Part shown: positions 52,046-61,020 of the stretch, in pieces
How the letters are laid out: the number at the start of each line of letters is the position of its first letter
Position numbering within the stretch: the first letter of the stretch is position 1
DNA from: an uncultured Bradyrhizobium sp.
Lineage (GTDB): Bacteria; Pseudomonadota; Alphaproteobacteria; Rhizobiales; Xanthobacteraceae
Direction: 5' to 3'
DNA length: 64,000 bases
NCBI RefSeq assembly: GCF_947648125.1
Contig: NZ_CANSMR010000025.1
Span: forward strand, 1 to 64,000
Translations under genes and position numbers: made by a program
Notes under the pieces: generated by a model
Databases searched by the model: none
What the model was told of the DNA's origin: nothing
What the model saw: the letters and a program-made list of their open reading frames with translations, nothing else

Positions 52046-53359
52046 ATGACTGAAGTCGTGATGGACAAGGCGGTGAGTGCGACCGCCAATCCGGAGATCG
52101 AACGTAGCACCATCCGCAAGGTGGCGCTGCGCCTGATGTGGTTCGTGATGGCGATGTACTTCCTCGCCATTCTCGACCGCGGCAACATCTCCTTTGCCGC
52201 GCTGCAGATGAACAAGGAGCTCGGGCTCAATGCCGAGATGTTCGGCATCGCGGTCGGGATCATGTATTTCACCTATTCGATCTTCGAGATCCCGAGCAAT
52301 CTCATCCTCAGCAAATATGGTGCACGCGTCACGCTGACGCGGATCGCGATCCTGTGGGGCATTGCCACGGTTCTGATGGCCTTCACGCAGGGGCCATTGA
52401 GCCTCTATGCATTCCGCGGCTTCCTCGGCTTTGCCGAGTCCGGCCTGTTTCCCGGCGTGATGCTGCTGCTCAGCCTCTGGTTTCCGTTCAGCTATCGCGC
52501 CCGCTACAACGCCATGTTCAACTATGCGGTGCCGATCTCCTATATCTTCGCCTCGTTGATCTCCGGCGCAATCCTCGAGCTGAATGGAACGTTCGGCATC
52601 TCGGGCTGGAAATGGCTGTTCATCCTCGAGGGCGTGCCGCCCATCATCCTGGGGATCGTCGGCATCTTTTACCTGACCGACCGCCCGCAGCAGGCGAGCT
52701 GGCTGTCGACGGCGCAGCGCAACTGGCTGACCGGCGCGCTGGAGCGCGACGCCAAGGCAACCGGGGTGGTGCATGCCGAGGGCGTGCTCAGGACCATTAC
52801 CAAGCCAATGGTGCTGCTATTCGGCTTCTGCAATTTCGGCCTGTTCTGCGGGCTCGCGTCGCTGTTCCCCTGGCTGCCGCAGATCATCAAGTCGTTCGGC
52901 CTGCCGAATTCGCAGGTCGGCTTCGTGACCGCGATCCCGCCGATTGCCGGCCTGATCGGCATGATTGCGCTGTCGCGGCACTCCGATCATGTCGGTGAGC
53001 GCTTCTACTATGCCGCGACGACCTTCGTGATCGCGGCGGCGGGCTTCGCCATCGCTGCCTTCTCCACATCGCCGGTCTGGATCATCATCGGATTCATGGT
53101 TGCCAATGTCGGCGTCTATGGTACGCAGGCCGTGTTCTGGACCATTCCGCAGTCCTACATGTCACGGCAGAGCGCGCCGGGAGCAATCGGTCTGGTCGGC
53201 ATGATCGGCAGCATCGGAGGCGCGACGATCCCGATCGTGATCGGGCGCGCCAAGGATGCCTCGGGCAGCTTCACCACCGGCTTCCTCGTGGTCACAGGCG
53301 TTCTCCTCGTCGCGGCGGTCCTGGTGTTGATCGCGCGCACACAACTCGTGAAAGAATGA
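52046..53359 (+). CDS. MFS transporter, ACS (anion:cation symporter) family
   Basis: A 437-residue twelve-span carrier. It has LAILDRGNISFAALQMNKELGL after the first span, FAESGLFPGVMLLLSLWFP (motif of the ACS group, seen in phthalate and tartrate carriers) and YLTDRPQQASWLS in the central loop. Ribosome site near GGGGAAG. It probably imports the aromatic acid that is the substrate of the dioxygenase. Overlaps marR by 4 bp. Confidence 0.9.
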   Translation: MTEVVMDKAVSATANPEIERSTIRKVALRLMWFVMAMYFLAILDRGNISFAALQMNKELGLNAEMFGIAVGIMYFTYSIFEIPSNLILSKYGARVTLTRIAILWGIATVLMAFTQGPLSLYAFRGFLGFAESGLFPGVMLLLSLWFPFSYRARYNAMFNYAVPISYIFASLISGAILELNGTFGISGWKWLFILEGVPPIILGIVGIFYLTDRPQQASWLSTAQRNWLTGALERDAKATGVVHAEGVLRTITKPMVLLFGFCNFGLFCGLASLFPWLPQIIKSFGLPNSQVGFVTAIPPIAGLIGMIALSRHSDHVGERFYYAATTFVIAAAGFAIAAFSTSPVWIIIGFMVANVGVYGTQAVFWTIPQSYMSRQSAPGAIGLVGMIGSIGGATIPIVIGRAKDASGSFTTGFLVVTGVLLVAAVLVLIARTQLVKE

Positions 53360-53949
53360 AAAATCGGACTGCCATTAGCCGTACCAAGGCCCCTGCCCCG
53401 CGCCGCGCCTCGCAAGAGGACGCGGGCTCCGAACTGGTGATCGATTTCGAACGCTATGTGCCGACGGTGCTCTCGAGCCTGGTCGCGAAGTTGCGCGCCA
53501 ACGCCAACGCATTCTTCCCGCAGGCCTACGGCGTCTCGCTCGCGGAATGGCGGGTGCTGTCCTTTCTCCGGGAGCATGAGCCCGCCAGCGCCTACGACAT
53601 CTGGACCAACGCGCAACTGGACAAGGCGGTCGTCAGCCGCGAGACGACGTCGCTGAAGAAAAAGGGGCTGATCGCGCTGACGCCGGTCAGGGGCAACGCC
53701 CGGAACCGGAGCGAGATCCGCCTGACGGCGCAGGGCGTGGCGCTGCTTGACCGCAGCCTCGACGAAATCCTGCGCCGGCACAGCAACCTCACGGCCGGCC
53801 TCGATGCCCGGACGCTGGACACCTTCTTCCGTGTCGTTGATCACATCGAGCACCGCATTCCTCACATGGCCGATCCGTCCGAACATGCCGCGCCGGCCCA
53901 TGCGCCGGTCAAGCGCATTGCGAAGCGGAGATCGCCGACCGGCGCCTGA
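53356..53949 (+). CDS. MarR family transcriptional regulator
   Basis: 197 residues. The winged HTH core is in LAEWRVLSFLREHEPASAYDIWTNAQLDKAVVSRETTSLKKKGLI, followed by the wing and dimerising helices; about 25 extra residues at each end are basic and disordered. Last gene in the dioxygenase operon. The 20-bp palindrome in front of the operon is its likely target, giving repression released by the aromatic substrate or its CoA/dihydrodiol derivative. Confidence 0.9.
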   Translation: MKNRTAISRTKAPAPRRASQEDAGSELVIDFERYVPTVLSSLVAKLRANANAFFPQAYGVSLAEWRVLSFLREHEPASAYDIWTNAQLDKAVVSRETTSLKKKGLIALTPVRGNARNRSEIRLTAQGVALLDRSLDEILRRHSNLTAGLDARTLDTFFRVVDHIEHRIPHMADPSEHAAPAHAPVKRIAKRRSPTGA

Positions 53950-54096
53950 ACGCGGCAGGCCGGGAAAGAGCCGATCGCGCAGATCGAAATACGAGTCACG
54001 GTGCGGTGAGTGCACGAAGGAACCGGGCGTAATTTAGGTTTCAGTAAGCAAGTTGTAGCTAAAGTCGATCAGTGAGTTGCGTATAGGAGACTTCCA

Positions 54097-54378
54097 GTGA
54101 TCGACTTTGACGAACTTCGTAGTATCGCCGCGGATGTTCGTATCTTTATCGATGCTTCGGAAGACAAGGGTGGCGCGTTGAAGGCCATCGTCGATGCTTA
54201 CGACGTCGTTCTGGGCATCTTCCCGGCCGGTCCCGGAATGGACCTTCACGTGGTCAAGGGCACCGAGGTCCTCAACCATATCGCGCAGACCCAGGCCTCG
54301 ACGGGTTTCACGCACACCGCCATCGCCTTCCAGACCCGCGAACAGGCTGTTGCGCTTGAGCACCTGATGGCGGCCTAG
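54097..54378 (+). CDS. small protein of unknown function
   Basis: 93 residues starting at GTG 54097 after a strong AGGAGA site. No domain recognised. The protein is acidic and well ordered in appearance: an N-terminal helix (DELRSIAADVRIFIDASEDKGG), a hydrophobic strand (YDVVLGIFPAGPGMDLHVV) and a C-terminal helix (REQAVALEHLMAA). Balanced composition and codon use support a real gene. It stands alone between marR and an AraC-type gene, with no operon context. Confidence 0.65.
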   Translation: MIDFDELRSIAADVRIFIDASEDKGGALKAIVDAYDVVLGIFPAGPGMDLHVVKGTEVLNHIAQTQASTGFTHTAIAFQTREQAVALEHLMAA

Positions 54379-54694
54379 CTACCGGCGTCGTGCCCGTGTG
54401 CAGGGCGGCTCGAGGCTGCGCATTTCGCTTTGAGATCAACCGATTGCCGCCCATGCGGCGGCGCGATATGCACTTTGTGCCAGTCTTGCCCCAAGGCGCG
54501 CAGTCCCGACAAAACCACGCCCCGAGTCCGTCAAATGCGTACCGTCGTCCGCGTTGCCTTCCCGAGCAAAACCGGCAAAAATCCAAACCGTCGGCTCGCT
54601 GTACGAATCGAACCAATCCGGGCGAGGTGTATCCGGTTGTATTTTGTACTGACTTCACGTCATTTGGTATTAGTAGATTAATCGCGCTACACTT
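54379..54694. other. gap upstream of the araC-type gene
   Basis: 316 bases with lower GC toward the right end (around 54625-54690). It should hold the promoter of the AraC-family gene. No gene, repeat or clear palindrome was recognised. Confidence 0.5.
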
Positions 54695-55660
54695 GTGAGC
54701 GTGGATATGGGCCAGCACCTGACGGTCAGCACCGGCGAGCTTGACGGCTTCGAGGGACTCCACGACGCCGTCAAAGGTTCGCATGTCGAAGTCATGCAGC
54801 TTGAGCGCGGCAAGCTGCGCGGGACGTTGTCCCATGTCGGAATCGGCGATTTCTCGCTCAGCATCGGCGCATTCAATGTCGGGGTCCGCACCCAGCGTAC
54901 TTCGGCCGATGACAAGCTGATCATCGGAATACTCCTGAACGCCACGGATCGCGTCACGCATTGGGCATTCGACATGCAGCCGGCCGACGTGCTGGTGATC
55001 CCTCCGTCGGTCGAGCATGACGGCGTCTTTCACAAGGCCTCGTCCTATGCCGCGATTCGCTTCGACATGGCCGATCTGCCCGACATATTCGGCGACGAGC
55101 CCCGGCTCGCCGATGCCGAAACATGGCAAGCAAAGAACCACTTTCGCGCCGACCCCGCGCTCGGCATGGCCGGAGCGGCCAGGCTGCCGCAAATCGTCTC
55201 GCATCTCGCCCGGTATCCGGACGCGCTGTCGGACACCTCGTCCGAGTTCTGGAAGCGCGCGATCATCGATTGCATCAGGCCGACGGCCATCACATCGCTG
55301 CCGCCAGACGGAACCAGTTATCTGCCGTCGGCGATGAAGCTGGTGCGCGACGTCGAGGACTATCTGCTCGCCGCGGGCGCCCGCCCGGTCCATGTCTCGG
55401 AAATCTGCACCGAGCTCCGGCTGTCGCGACGCAGCCTGCACCGCGCCTTCCACGAGGTGTTCGGCGTCGGCCCGGTGACGTTCCTGCGCTACAAGCGGCT
55501 CTGCACGATCCGTTCGATCTTGCGCGAAAGCACGCCGGAGCAGACCACCGTTTCCAAGGTCGCGATCGAACAGGGCTTCATCGAGCTCGGGCGCTTCTCG
55601 CAATACTACCGCGCGATGTTCGGGGAGTACCCGTCGCACACGCTCGGCTACGCCGGCTAA
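54695..55660 (+). CDS. AraC family transcriptional regulator
   Basis: About 321 residues from GTG 54695 (an ATG four codons later is equally possible). The C-terminal double HTH is seen in VHVSEICTELRLSRRSLHRAFHEVFGVGPVTFLRYKRL and the second helix pair ending EYPSHTLGYAG. The N-terminal half has a cupin-like pattern (VLVIPPSVEHDGVFHKASSYAAIRFDM) of the type that binds small ligands. No target operon is evident; convergent with the DUF2066 gene. Confidence 0.9.
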   Translation: MSVDMGQHLTVSTGELDGFEGLHDAVKGSHVEVMQLERGKLRGTLSHVGIGDFSLSIGAFNVGVRTQRTSADDKLIIGILLNATDRVTHWAFDMQPADVLVIPPSVEHDGVFHKASSYAAIRFDMADLPDIFGDEPRLADAETWQAKNHFRADPALGMAGAARLPQIVSHLARYPDALSDTSSEFWKRAIIDCIRPTAITSLPPDGTSYLPSAMKLVRDVEDYLLAAGARPVHVSEICTELRLSRRSLHRAFHEVFGVGPVTFLRYKRLCTIRSILRESTPEQTTVSKVAIEQGFIELGRFSQYYRAMFGEYPSHTLGYAG

Positions 55661-55667
55661 AGCAAGC

Positions 55668-56543
55668 TCATTTCGATCGTCCCGGATCGCCATTGCCGGA
55701 CAGCACCTGCTCGGCGCCGCCGACGCCGCGCCGGAAGGCCTCATCAAAGGTGACGCCGCGGAACTGCCATGTGTGGTCCCTGCCGCGCCACGCCATCCGC
55801 CATTGCGTGGCCCAGCCAAGATCCTTGTCATCCCAGACCAGCTGTCCGACCAGGATGGCCTCGCCACCCTGCGGCGCCACGATCGAACTCAGCTGCGCGG
55901 CCGGCATCTTCAGGAGCCCGGCGGCCGTGACGTTGGCGTTCGTCAACGCGGCCGTATCCGGCAGCACGACGCGCATGCCGCGCTTGCCGGCGGCGGCCGC
56001 GAGTGCATCGCGCTGCAAATCGGACTGCGTCCCATCCGATGTGACGATGAAGTCCTTCGGGCCGTGCAGCATCTCGACGAAGACGCCGAGCGCCGGCCGC
56101 TGCGATCGCCACGGCTTAAGGCCGAGCTTGGCGAGAACGCCGTCGATCTTGTTCTGGTCGAAAGCCACCGTCAGGTCGTAAGGCCGATCGCGGGTGCCCT
56201 GCTCATCATGATGCGGCTTGCCGGCATACTGGTCGTGATAGTCGAAACTGCTGACGAACTCCCTGGCCCTGGATTTGTAACCTGCGAGACGGCGATCGCC
56301 TGCCAGCATCGGCTGGCCCGAGACCTTGATCAGGACGTCCTCCAGGCATGCACCGAAGCCGATGAAGCGGTTCGGCTCGCCCTGGCCGGTGACGACGGTC
56401 TGCGCGCGGTAGAGGTCGTCATCCGCCGCCGCCATCGCATTACTGCAACAGATCAATGCAGCCGCAAGCAGCGCTCCGACCACACCGCGTGCGAACGTGG
56501 CGACCGGATTGGGTTTCGTTTCAAGCAAGGCAGCCATGGTCAC
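55668..56543 (-). CDS. DUF2066 domain-containing exported protein
   Basis: 291 residues. A hydrophobic N-terminal segment (VVGALLAAALICCSNAMAAADDD) looks like a signal peptide. The body starts LYRAQTVVTGQGEPNRFIGFGACLEDVLIKVSG, characteristic of DUF2066, a proteobacterial family without established function. Ends in RRGVGGAEQVLSGNGDPGRSK. Eight bases from the convergent AraC-type stop codon. Confidence 0.85.
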   Translation of the reverse strand: MTMAALLETKPNPVATFARGVVGALLAAALICCSNAMAAADDDLYRAQTVVTGQGEPNRFIGFGACLEDVLIKVSGQPMLAGDRRLAGYKSRAREFVSSFDYHDQYAGKPHHDEQGTRDRPYDLTVAFDQNKIDGVLAKLGLKPWRSQRPALGVFVEMLHGPKDFIVTSDGTQSDLQRDALAAAAGKRGMRVVLPDTAALTNANVTAAGLLKMPAAQLSSIVAPQGGEAILVGQLVWDDKDLGWATQWRMAWRGRDHTWQFRGVTFDEAFRRGVGGAEQVLSGNGDPGRSK

Positions 56544-56747
56544 CTCCGCTCGGTTACTCCATCAACGGTACATTGGCGGTATTTCGGCAGCGCCAACATG
56601 ATCGGGCATGGGCGCCATTCCAACAGCTGCACGGCGCACTATGGCCACGCGCGGCGGGCCTGACATATGCTCGGTGGATGCGCGGCGGCGCCCGGTGCGC
56701 CGCCCAAGACAAGAAGATCGACGAGAACAGCCAGCAGGAGACGTCCC

Positions 56748-57761
56748 GTGAAATGCTATGAGTTGCAAGGCCCCGGCGGCGTCGACGCGCTTGCGCTGGT
56801 CGACAAGCCGGTTCCGCAGGCCGGCCCCGGCGAGGTGCTGGTGCGGCTGAAGGCGGCAACGCTGAACTATCGCGACCTGCTCACCGTCAAGGGCGGCTAC
56901 GGCTCGCGGCAGAAATTTCCGCTGGTGCCGGTCTCCGACGGTGCGGGTGTCGTCGAAGCGGTCGGCGCCGGGGTCAGGAGTTTCGCAGCCGGCGATCGCG
57001 TGATCGGCAGCTTCTTCGAAAGCTGGCTCGGCGGCGAGCCCAGCGAGACGCGGATGCGCGCGGCGCTCGGCGGTAGCGTCGACGGTGTGCTGACCGAATA
57101 CCGCGCGTTCCCGGCGCACGCGCTGGTGCGTACGCCGGACCATCTCAGCGACATCGAGGCCGCGGCGCTGCCCTGCGCCGGCCTCACGGCGTGGAGCGCG
57201 GTGGTCAAGCTCGGCGACATCAAGCCGGGACAGACCGTGCTGACCCAGGGCACCGGCGGCGTCTCGCTGTTTGCGCTGCAATTCGCCAAGATGTGCGGCG
57301 CCCGCGTCATCGCGACCTCCTCCAGCGACACCAAGATCGTGCGACTGAAGCAGCTCGGCGCCGATGTCACGCTCAACTACAAGACCACGCCCGACTGGGG
57401 CAAGAAGGCGCGCGAGCTGACCGGGCGCGGCGTCGATCTCGTCGTCGAGGTCGGCGGCGTCGGCACGCTGAACGAGTCGATCCGCGCGACGAGAATCGGC
57501 GGCACCATCGCCTTCATCGGCGTGCTCGCCGGTCCCGCCTCGTCCGACACCCGGCTGCCGCTGATGGTGATGCAGCAACAGCGGCTGCAGGGCGTCACCG
57601 TCGGCTCGATCGAGGATCTGCAGGCGCTGTGCGACGGCATCAGCATGCACGGCGTCAAGCCCGTGATCGACAAGGTGTTCGCGTTCGACCAGGTCAAGGA
57701 CGCGTTCGCCCACATGGCGAGCGGCGCGCATTTCGGCAAGGTCGCGATTGCGATCGGTTAG
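56748..57761 (+). CDS. zinc-independent MDR oxidoreductase (quinone reductase/enoyl reductase-like)
   Basis: 337 residues starting at GTG 56748 after AGGAG. GroES-like N-terminal domain with PGEVLVRLKAATLNYRDLLTVKGGYG; NADP-binding domain with VLTQGTGGVSLFALQFAKMCGARVIATSSS. It lacks the catalytic-zinc Cys-His pattern and the structural zinc Cys cluster, as in quinone reductases and YhdH-like enoyl reductases. Physiological substrate unknown. Nineteen bases before the convergent enoyl-CoA hydratase gene. Confidence 0.9.
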   Translation: MKCYELQGPGGVDALALVDKPVPQAGPGEVLVRLKAATLNYRDLLTVKGGYGSRQKFPLVPVSDGAGVVEAVGAGVRSFAAGDRVIGSFFESWLGGEPSETRMRAALGGSVDGVLTEYRAFPAHALVRTPDHLSDIEAAALPCAGLTAWSAVVKLGDIKPGQTVLTQGTGGVSLFALQFAKMCGARVIATSSSDTKIVRLKQLGADVTLNYKTTPDWGKKARELTGRGVDLVVEVGGVGTLNESIRATRIGGTIAFIGVLAGPASSDTRLPLMVMQQQRLQGVTVGSIEDLQALCDGISMHGVKPVIDKVFAFDQVKDAFAHMASGAHFGKVAIAIG

Positions 57762-57779
57762 CACCCGGAGGACCAAGGC

Positions 57780-58553
57780 CTAGCGCCCCGTGAACTGGGC
57801 CTTGCGCTTCTCGACGAAGGCCTGACGGCCTTCCTTCGCGTCAGCGCTTTCGCGGATCACCTGCTGCAGTTCGATTTCGCGGCGGAACTGATCGGCGTAG
57901 CTTGCGTGCTCGCTCTCCTCGAGCAGCTGCCGCGTCGCGACCAGCGCGCGCGTCGGGCCGTCGGCGAGGCGGCCGGCGAGCGCTTTCGCTTCGTCGAGCA
58001 GCCTTGCGTCATCGACGACATCGCGCACCAATCCCCACTCTTTCGCCCGCTCGGCCGACAGTGGCTCGTTCAGCAACATCAGCTCAAGCGCGCGCTGGCG
58101 CCCGATCAAGCGCGGCAAGAGCCAGGTCGAGCCGAGGTCGGGCACCAGGCCGATCCGGCTGAACACCTGGATGAAGCTCGCCGAGCGCGCGGCCAGGATG
58201 ATGTCGCCGGACATCGCGAGGCTGAAGCCGCCGCCGGCTGCGACGCCGTTAACCGCGACCACCACCGGCATCCGGCACTCGCGCAAGGCCTGCATCGCCG
58301 GCCAGTAATGCTTCATCACGCCGGTGTAGATATTGTCGCCGAGCGAGTTGAACGCCTTGAGATTCTGTCCGGAGCAGAAGCCGCGGCCCTCCCCGGTCAG
58401 GACCAGCGCGCGAATGCCGGGATCGACGCCCATCTCGCCGACCGCTCGTGCGAGATCGCCGAGCAGTTCCGGCGTCATGGCGTTCAGGCTGGCGGGATCG
58501 TTGAGCGTCAGAATACCGACCTTGCCGTCCCGTTCGCGCTTCACACTGCTCAT
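57780..58553 (-). CDS. enoyl-CoA hydratase/isomerase, PaaG-like
   Basis: 257 residues of the crotonase fold. VLTGEGRGFCSGQNLKAF and AVNGVAAGGGFSLAMSGDI form the CoA and oxyanion sites. FSRIGLVPDLGSTWLLPRLIGRQRA with Asp at the second catalytic position matches PaaG, the isomerase of phenylacetyl-CoA degradation. No other paa gene is present, so fatty or aromatic acid use is open. Divergent from gamma-glutamyltransferase. Confidence 0.9.
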   Translation of the reverse strand: MSSVKRERDGKVGILTLNDPASLNAMTPELLGDLARAVGEMGVDPGIRALVLTGEGRGFCSGQNLKAFNSLGDNIYTGVMKHYWPAMQALRECRMPVVVAVNGVAAGGGFSLAMSGDIILAARSASFIQVFSRIGLVPDLGSTWLLPRLIGRQRALELMLLNEPLSAERAKEWGLVRDVVDDARLLDEAKALAGRLADGPTRALVATRQLLEESEHASYADQFRREIELQQVIRESADAKEGRQAFVEKRKAQFTGR

Positions 58554-58654
58554 TTTCCGCTCCCTGAAATTGGTTCTTGTTGCACTGACAGTGCCATGCT
58601 TGGCATGCTACGCCAACGTGACCCGCCCGCAACAAGAACAGCGAAAGCAACGCC

Positions 58655-60244
58655 ATGTCCGATCAGTTCTCCAACTCGCAAGTGATCCGCAAGCCGGCCG
58701 TCAGCGCCAAGGGCGGCATCGTCGCCGCGCAGTCGCGCAAGGCGGCCGAAGTCGGCGCGGAGGTATTGGCAGCGGGCGGCGATTGCGTCGACGCCGTGAT
58801 TGCAACCACCTTCGCCCTTGGCGTGGTGGAGCCGTGGATGAGCGGCGCCGGCGGCGGCGGCGCCATGGTGCTGTACCGCGCCAAGGAGAACCGCGTCGAG
58901 GTGATCGACTACGGCATGCGCGCGCCCGACGGCCTGCGCCTGGAGGATTATCCGCTGACCGGCGGCGCGGCCTCCGACCTGTTCCCCTGGGCGCGGGTCA
59001 AGGACGACCGCAACCTGCACGGCCCGGGCTCGATCGCGGTGCCCGGTGTCGTCGCCGGCATGGAAGAGGCACATCGCCGCCACGCCAAAATGCCATGGAA
59101 GGACCTGCTGGCGCCGAGCGTCAAGCTTGCCGGCGAAGGCCTGCTGGTGGATTGGTGGACCACCGACATGATCGCAAGCTCGGCCGCGGATCTGCGGCGC
59201 TATCCGGCCAGCGCCGCGGCGTATCTGCTGGATGGCCTGCCGCCCAATGCACAATGGGGCATCAAGTCGGTGGTCCGCATGCCGCAGGACAGGCTGCAGG
59301 CAACGATGGCGCAGCTTGCCGCAGCCGGCCCGCGCGATTTCTACGAGGGCGATCTGGCCCGCAGCATCGCCGACGATATCCAAGCCGCCGGCGGCGCGCT
59401 GTCGGTGCGCGACCTCGCCGCTTTCCGCGCCCATCTGCGTGAGCCGCTCAAGATTCCCTATCGCGGCGGCACGGTCTACGCGACGCCGGAATTGACCGCA
59501 GGTCCGACCATGGCGCGCACGCTCGGCCTGCTCCAGAAGGCGTTGGCGCCCGCGCAAGGCGGCCCGGATACGGCGGCCTATGCCGCGTACGCCGAGGCGC
59601 TGCAGGCCGCCTATCGCGAGCGGCTGAAGGACATGGGCGATGTCGACGGCCGCCGCGCCCTCGGCGCCGAAGCGATCGCGCCATCCTGCACCACGCATTT
59701 CTCGGCAGTCGACCGCGACGGCAACATGGCCGCGGTGACGCAGACGCTGCTGTCGACCTTCGGCTCCAAATTCGTGACGCCGAGCACGGGCCTCACCATG
59801 AACAACGGCATCATGTGGTTCGATCCGACGCAAGGCAATCCGAACTCGCTCGCGCCTGGCAAGCGCTGCCTGACCAATTACACGCCCGTGGTGGCTGAGG
59901 CGGCCGACGGCCGCCGTCTTGCCGCCGGCGCATCCGGCGGCCGCCGTATCCTGCCCGCGGTGTCGCAGCTGCTCTCCTTCGTGATGGATTTCGGCATGGA
60001 CCTCGACGCCGCGATCCATCAGCCACGCATCGACGCCAGCGAAGGCAATGTGGTGATCGGCGATGTCCGCCTGCCGCAAGCCGTGCGTGAGGTGCTGCGC
60101 GGCAGCTTCGACTATGCGGAGGCGCGCATCCAGACCCAGCCAAAGAAGTTCGCCTGCCCCAGCATCGTGCTGCGCGACGGCACCACAAACAGCGGCGCCA
60201 CCGAGCCGTTTCATCCGTGGAGCGATGCAATCGCGGAGGGATGA
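58655..60244 (+). CDS. ggt: gamma-glutamyltransferase/glutathione hydrolase family
   Basis: A 529-residue Ntn-hydrolase precursor. The autocleavage site and new N-terminal nucleophile Thr is in CTTHFSAVDRDGNMAAVTQTL (about residue 347), and the small-subunit segments LTNYTPVV and GASGGRRILPAV are present. No signal peptide is obvious; the protein starts MSDQFSNSQVIRKPAVSAKGG, so it may be cytoplasmic. Enzymes of this type act on glutathione or other gamma-glutamyl amides, or on cephalosporin-like acyl groups. Confidence 0.9.
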   Translation: MSDQFSNSQVIRKPAVSAKGGIVAAQSRKAAEVGAEVLAAGGDCVDAVIATTFALGVVEPWMSGAGGGGAMVLYRAKENRVEVIDYGMRAPDGLRLEDYPLTGGAASDLFPWARVKDDRNLHGPGSIAVPGVVAGMEEAHRRHAKMPWKDLLAPSVKLAGEGLLVDWWTTDMIASSAADLRRYPASAAAYLLDGLPPNAQWGIKSVVRMPQDRLQATMAQLAAAGPRDFYEGDLARSIADDIQAAGGALSVRDLAAFRAHLREPLKIPYRGGTVYATPELTAGPTMARTLGLLQKALAPAQGGPDTAAYAAYAEALQAAYRERLKDMGDVDGRRALGAEAIAPSCTTHFSAVDRDGNMAAVTQTLLSTFGSKFVTPSTGLTMNNGIMWFDPTQGNPNSLAPGKRCLTNYTPVVAEAADGRRLAAGASGGRRILPAVSQLLSFVMDFGMDLDAAIHQPRIDASEGNVVIGDVRLPQAVREVLRGSFDYAEARIQTQPKKFACPSIVLRDGTTNSGATEPFHPWSDAIAEG

Positions 60245-60262
60245 CGGCGGGTTGGTCCTAAT

Positions 60263-60348
60263 CGTCATTGCGAGCGGAGCGAAGCAATCCATCGTTCCAC
60301 GCAAGCGGAAAGATGGATTGCTTCGTCGCTTCGCTCCTCGCAATGACG
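60263..60348. repeat. palindromic repeat element, first copy after ggt
   Basis: CGTCATTGCGAG...GCGAAGCAATCCAT and its reverse complement ATGGATTGCTTCG...CTCGCAATGACG form a long imperfect hairpin. From memory, closely similar elements occur many times in Bradyrhizobium genomes. Non-coding; may act as a terminator for ggt. Confidence 0.8.
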
Positions 60349-60394
60349 TGACAGATTTCTGATTCAACGGCGAAACAGCTCGTCCGGTGTCAGC

Positions 60395-60485
60395 GCCCGG
60401 CTCGACCGGGCGATCCAGTATTCCAGAGACGCCTGTGCTTGAGCCGAGAGGCCGCGGCGTACTGGATCGCCCGGTCGAGCCGGGC
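60395..60485. repeat. long inverted repeat with 26-bp arms
   Basis: Left arm 60395-60420 (GCCCGGCTCGACCGGGCGAT...) and right arm 60460-60485 are exact reverse complements around a 39-base centre. A second, different Bradyrhizobium-type element only 46 bases after the first. Confidence 0.85.
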
Positions 60486-60693
60486 GATGACAGTTGTGGT
60501 AGGGACGCAGCTTCGCGTTCTCGCGACATGATTGTCCGGGCTCTGCCCTTCGTTTTCACCCTTCTCTTGAAGAGGGTTGCCCGTCGTGTTCGATCGGCAA
60601 CACACGATCGAGCACACGTGGCAATGTGGCGCGAATCCACCGCCGGGATATAGTGAAGACAGGTTGTACAACGACGGCTTGGAGCACTGCGGG

Positions 60694-61008
60694 ATGATTA
60701 CGTGTTACCTGCGCTATGAGGTCAGACTGGGCAAGCTCGCCGAGTTCGAAGCTTACGCTGCAATGTGGCTTGACCTGCTGCCGCGGTTTGGCGGTATCCA
60801 TCACGGCTATTTTCTGCCATCGGAAGGAGCGAGCGACGTCGCGCTGGCGATGTTCAGTTTTCCTAGCCTTGCCGCTTACGAGCAATATCGGAAGGATTCC
60901 GCCGCCGATCCGGACGTTCAGAAAGCGATAGCTTTCGCAAAAGAGACGGGCTGCATCACGCGCTATGAACGCTCGTTTTTCCGACCGTTGTTTCCGAAGG
61001 CGGCCTGA
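60694..61008 (+). CDS. NIPSNAP family protein
   Basis: 104 residues in one ferredoxin-like (dimeric alpha-beta barrel) domain: MITCYLRYEVRLGKLAEFEAYAAMW, GGIHHGYFLPSEGASDVALAMFSFPSLAAYEQYR, and the tail RYERSFFRPLF. The ATG at 60694 aligns with the family start. An upstream open frame reads into repeat sequence and is ignored. Role unknown; usually small enzymes or binding proteins in accessory metabolism. Confidence 0.87.
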   Translation: MITCYLRYEVRLGKLAEFEAYAAMWLDLLPRFGGIHHGYFLPSEGASDVALAMFSFPSLAAYEQYRKDSAADPDVQKAIAFAKETGCITRYERSFFRPLFPKAA

Positions 61009-61020
61009 CAAGCGATAACC

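Noticed and set aside
58550-60640. Very long open frame on the minus strand opposite ggt (696 codons)
   Set aside because: It is antisense to a clear gamma-glutamyltransferase gene, runs through two palindromic repeats and has no recognisable domain; GC-rich DNA commonly leaves such frames open.
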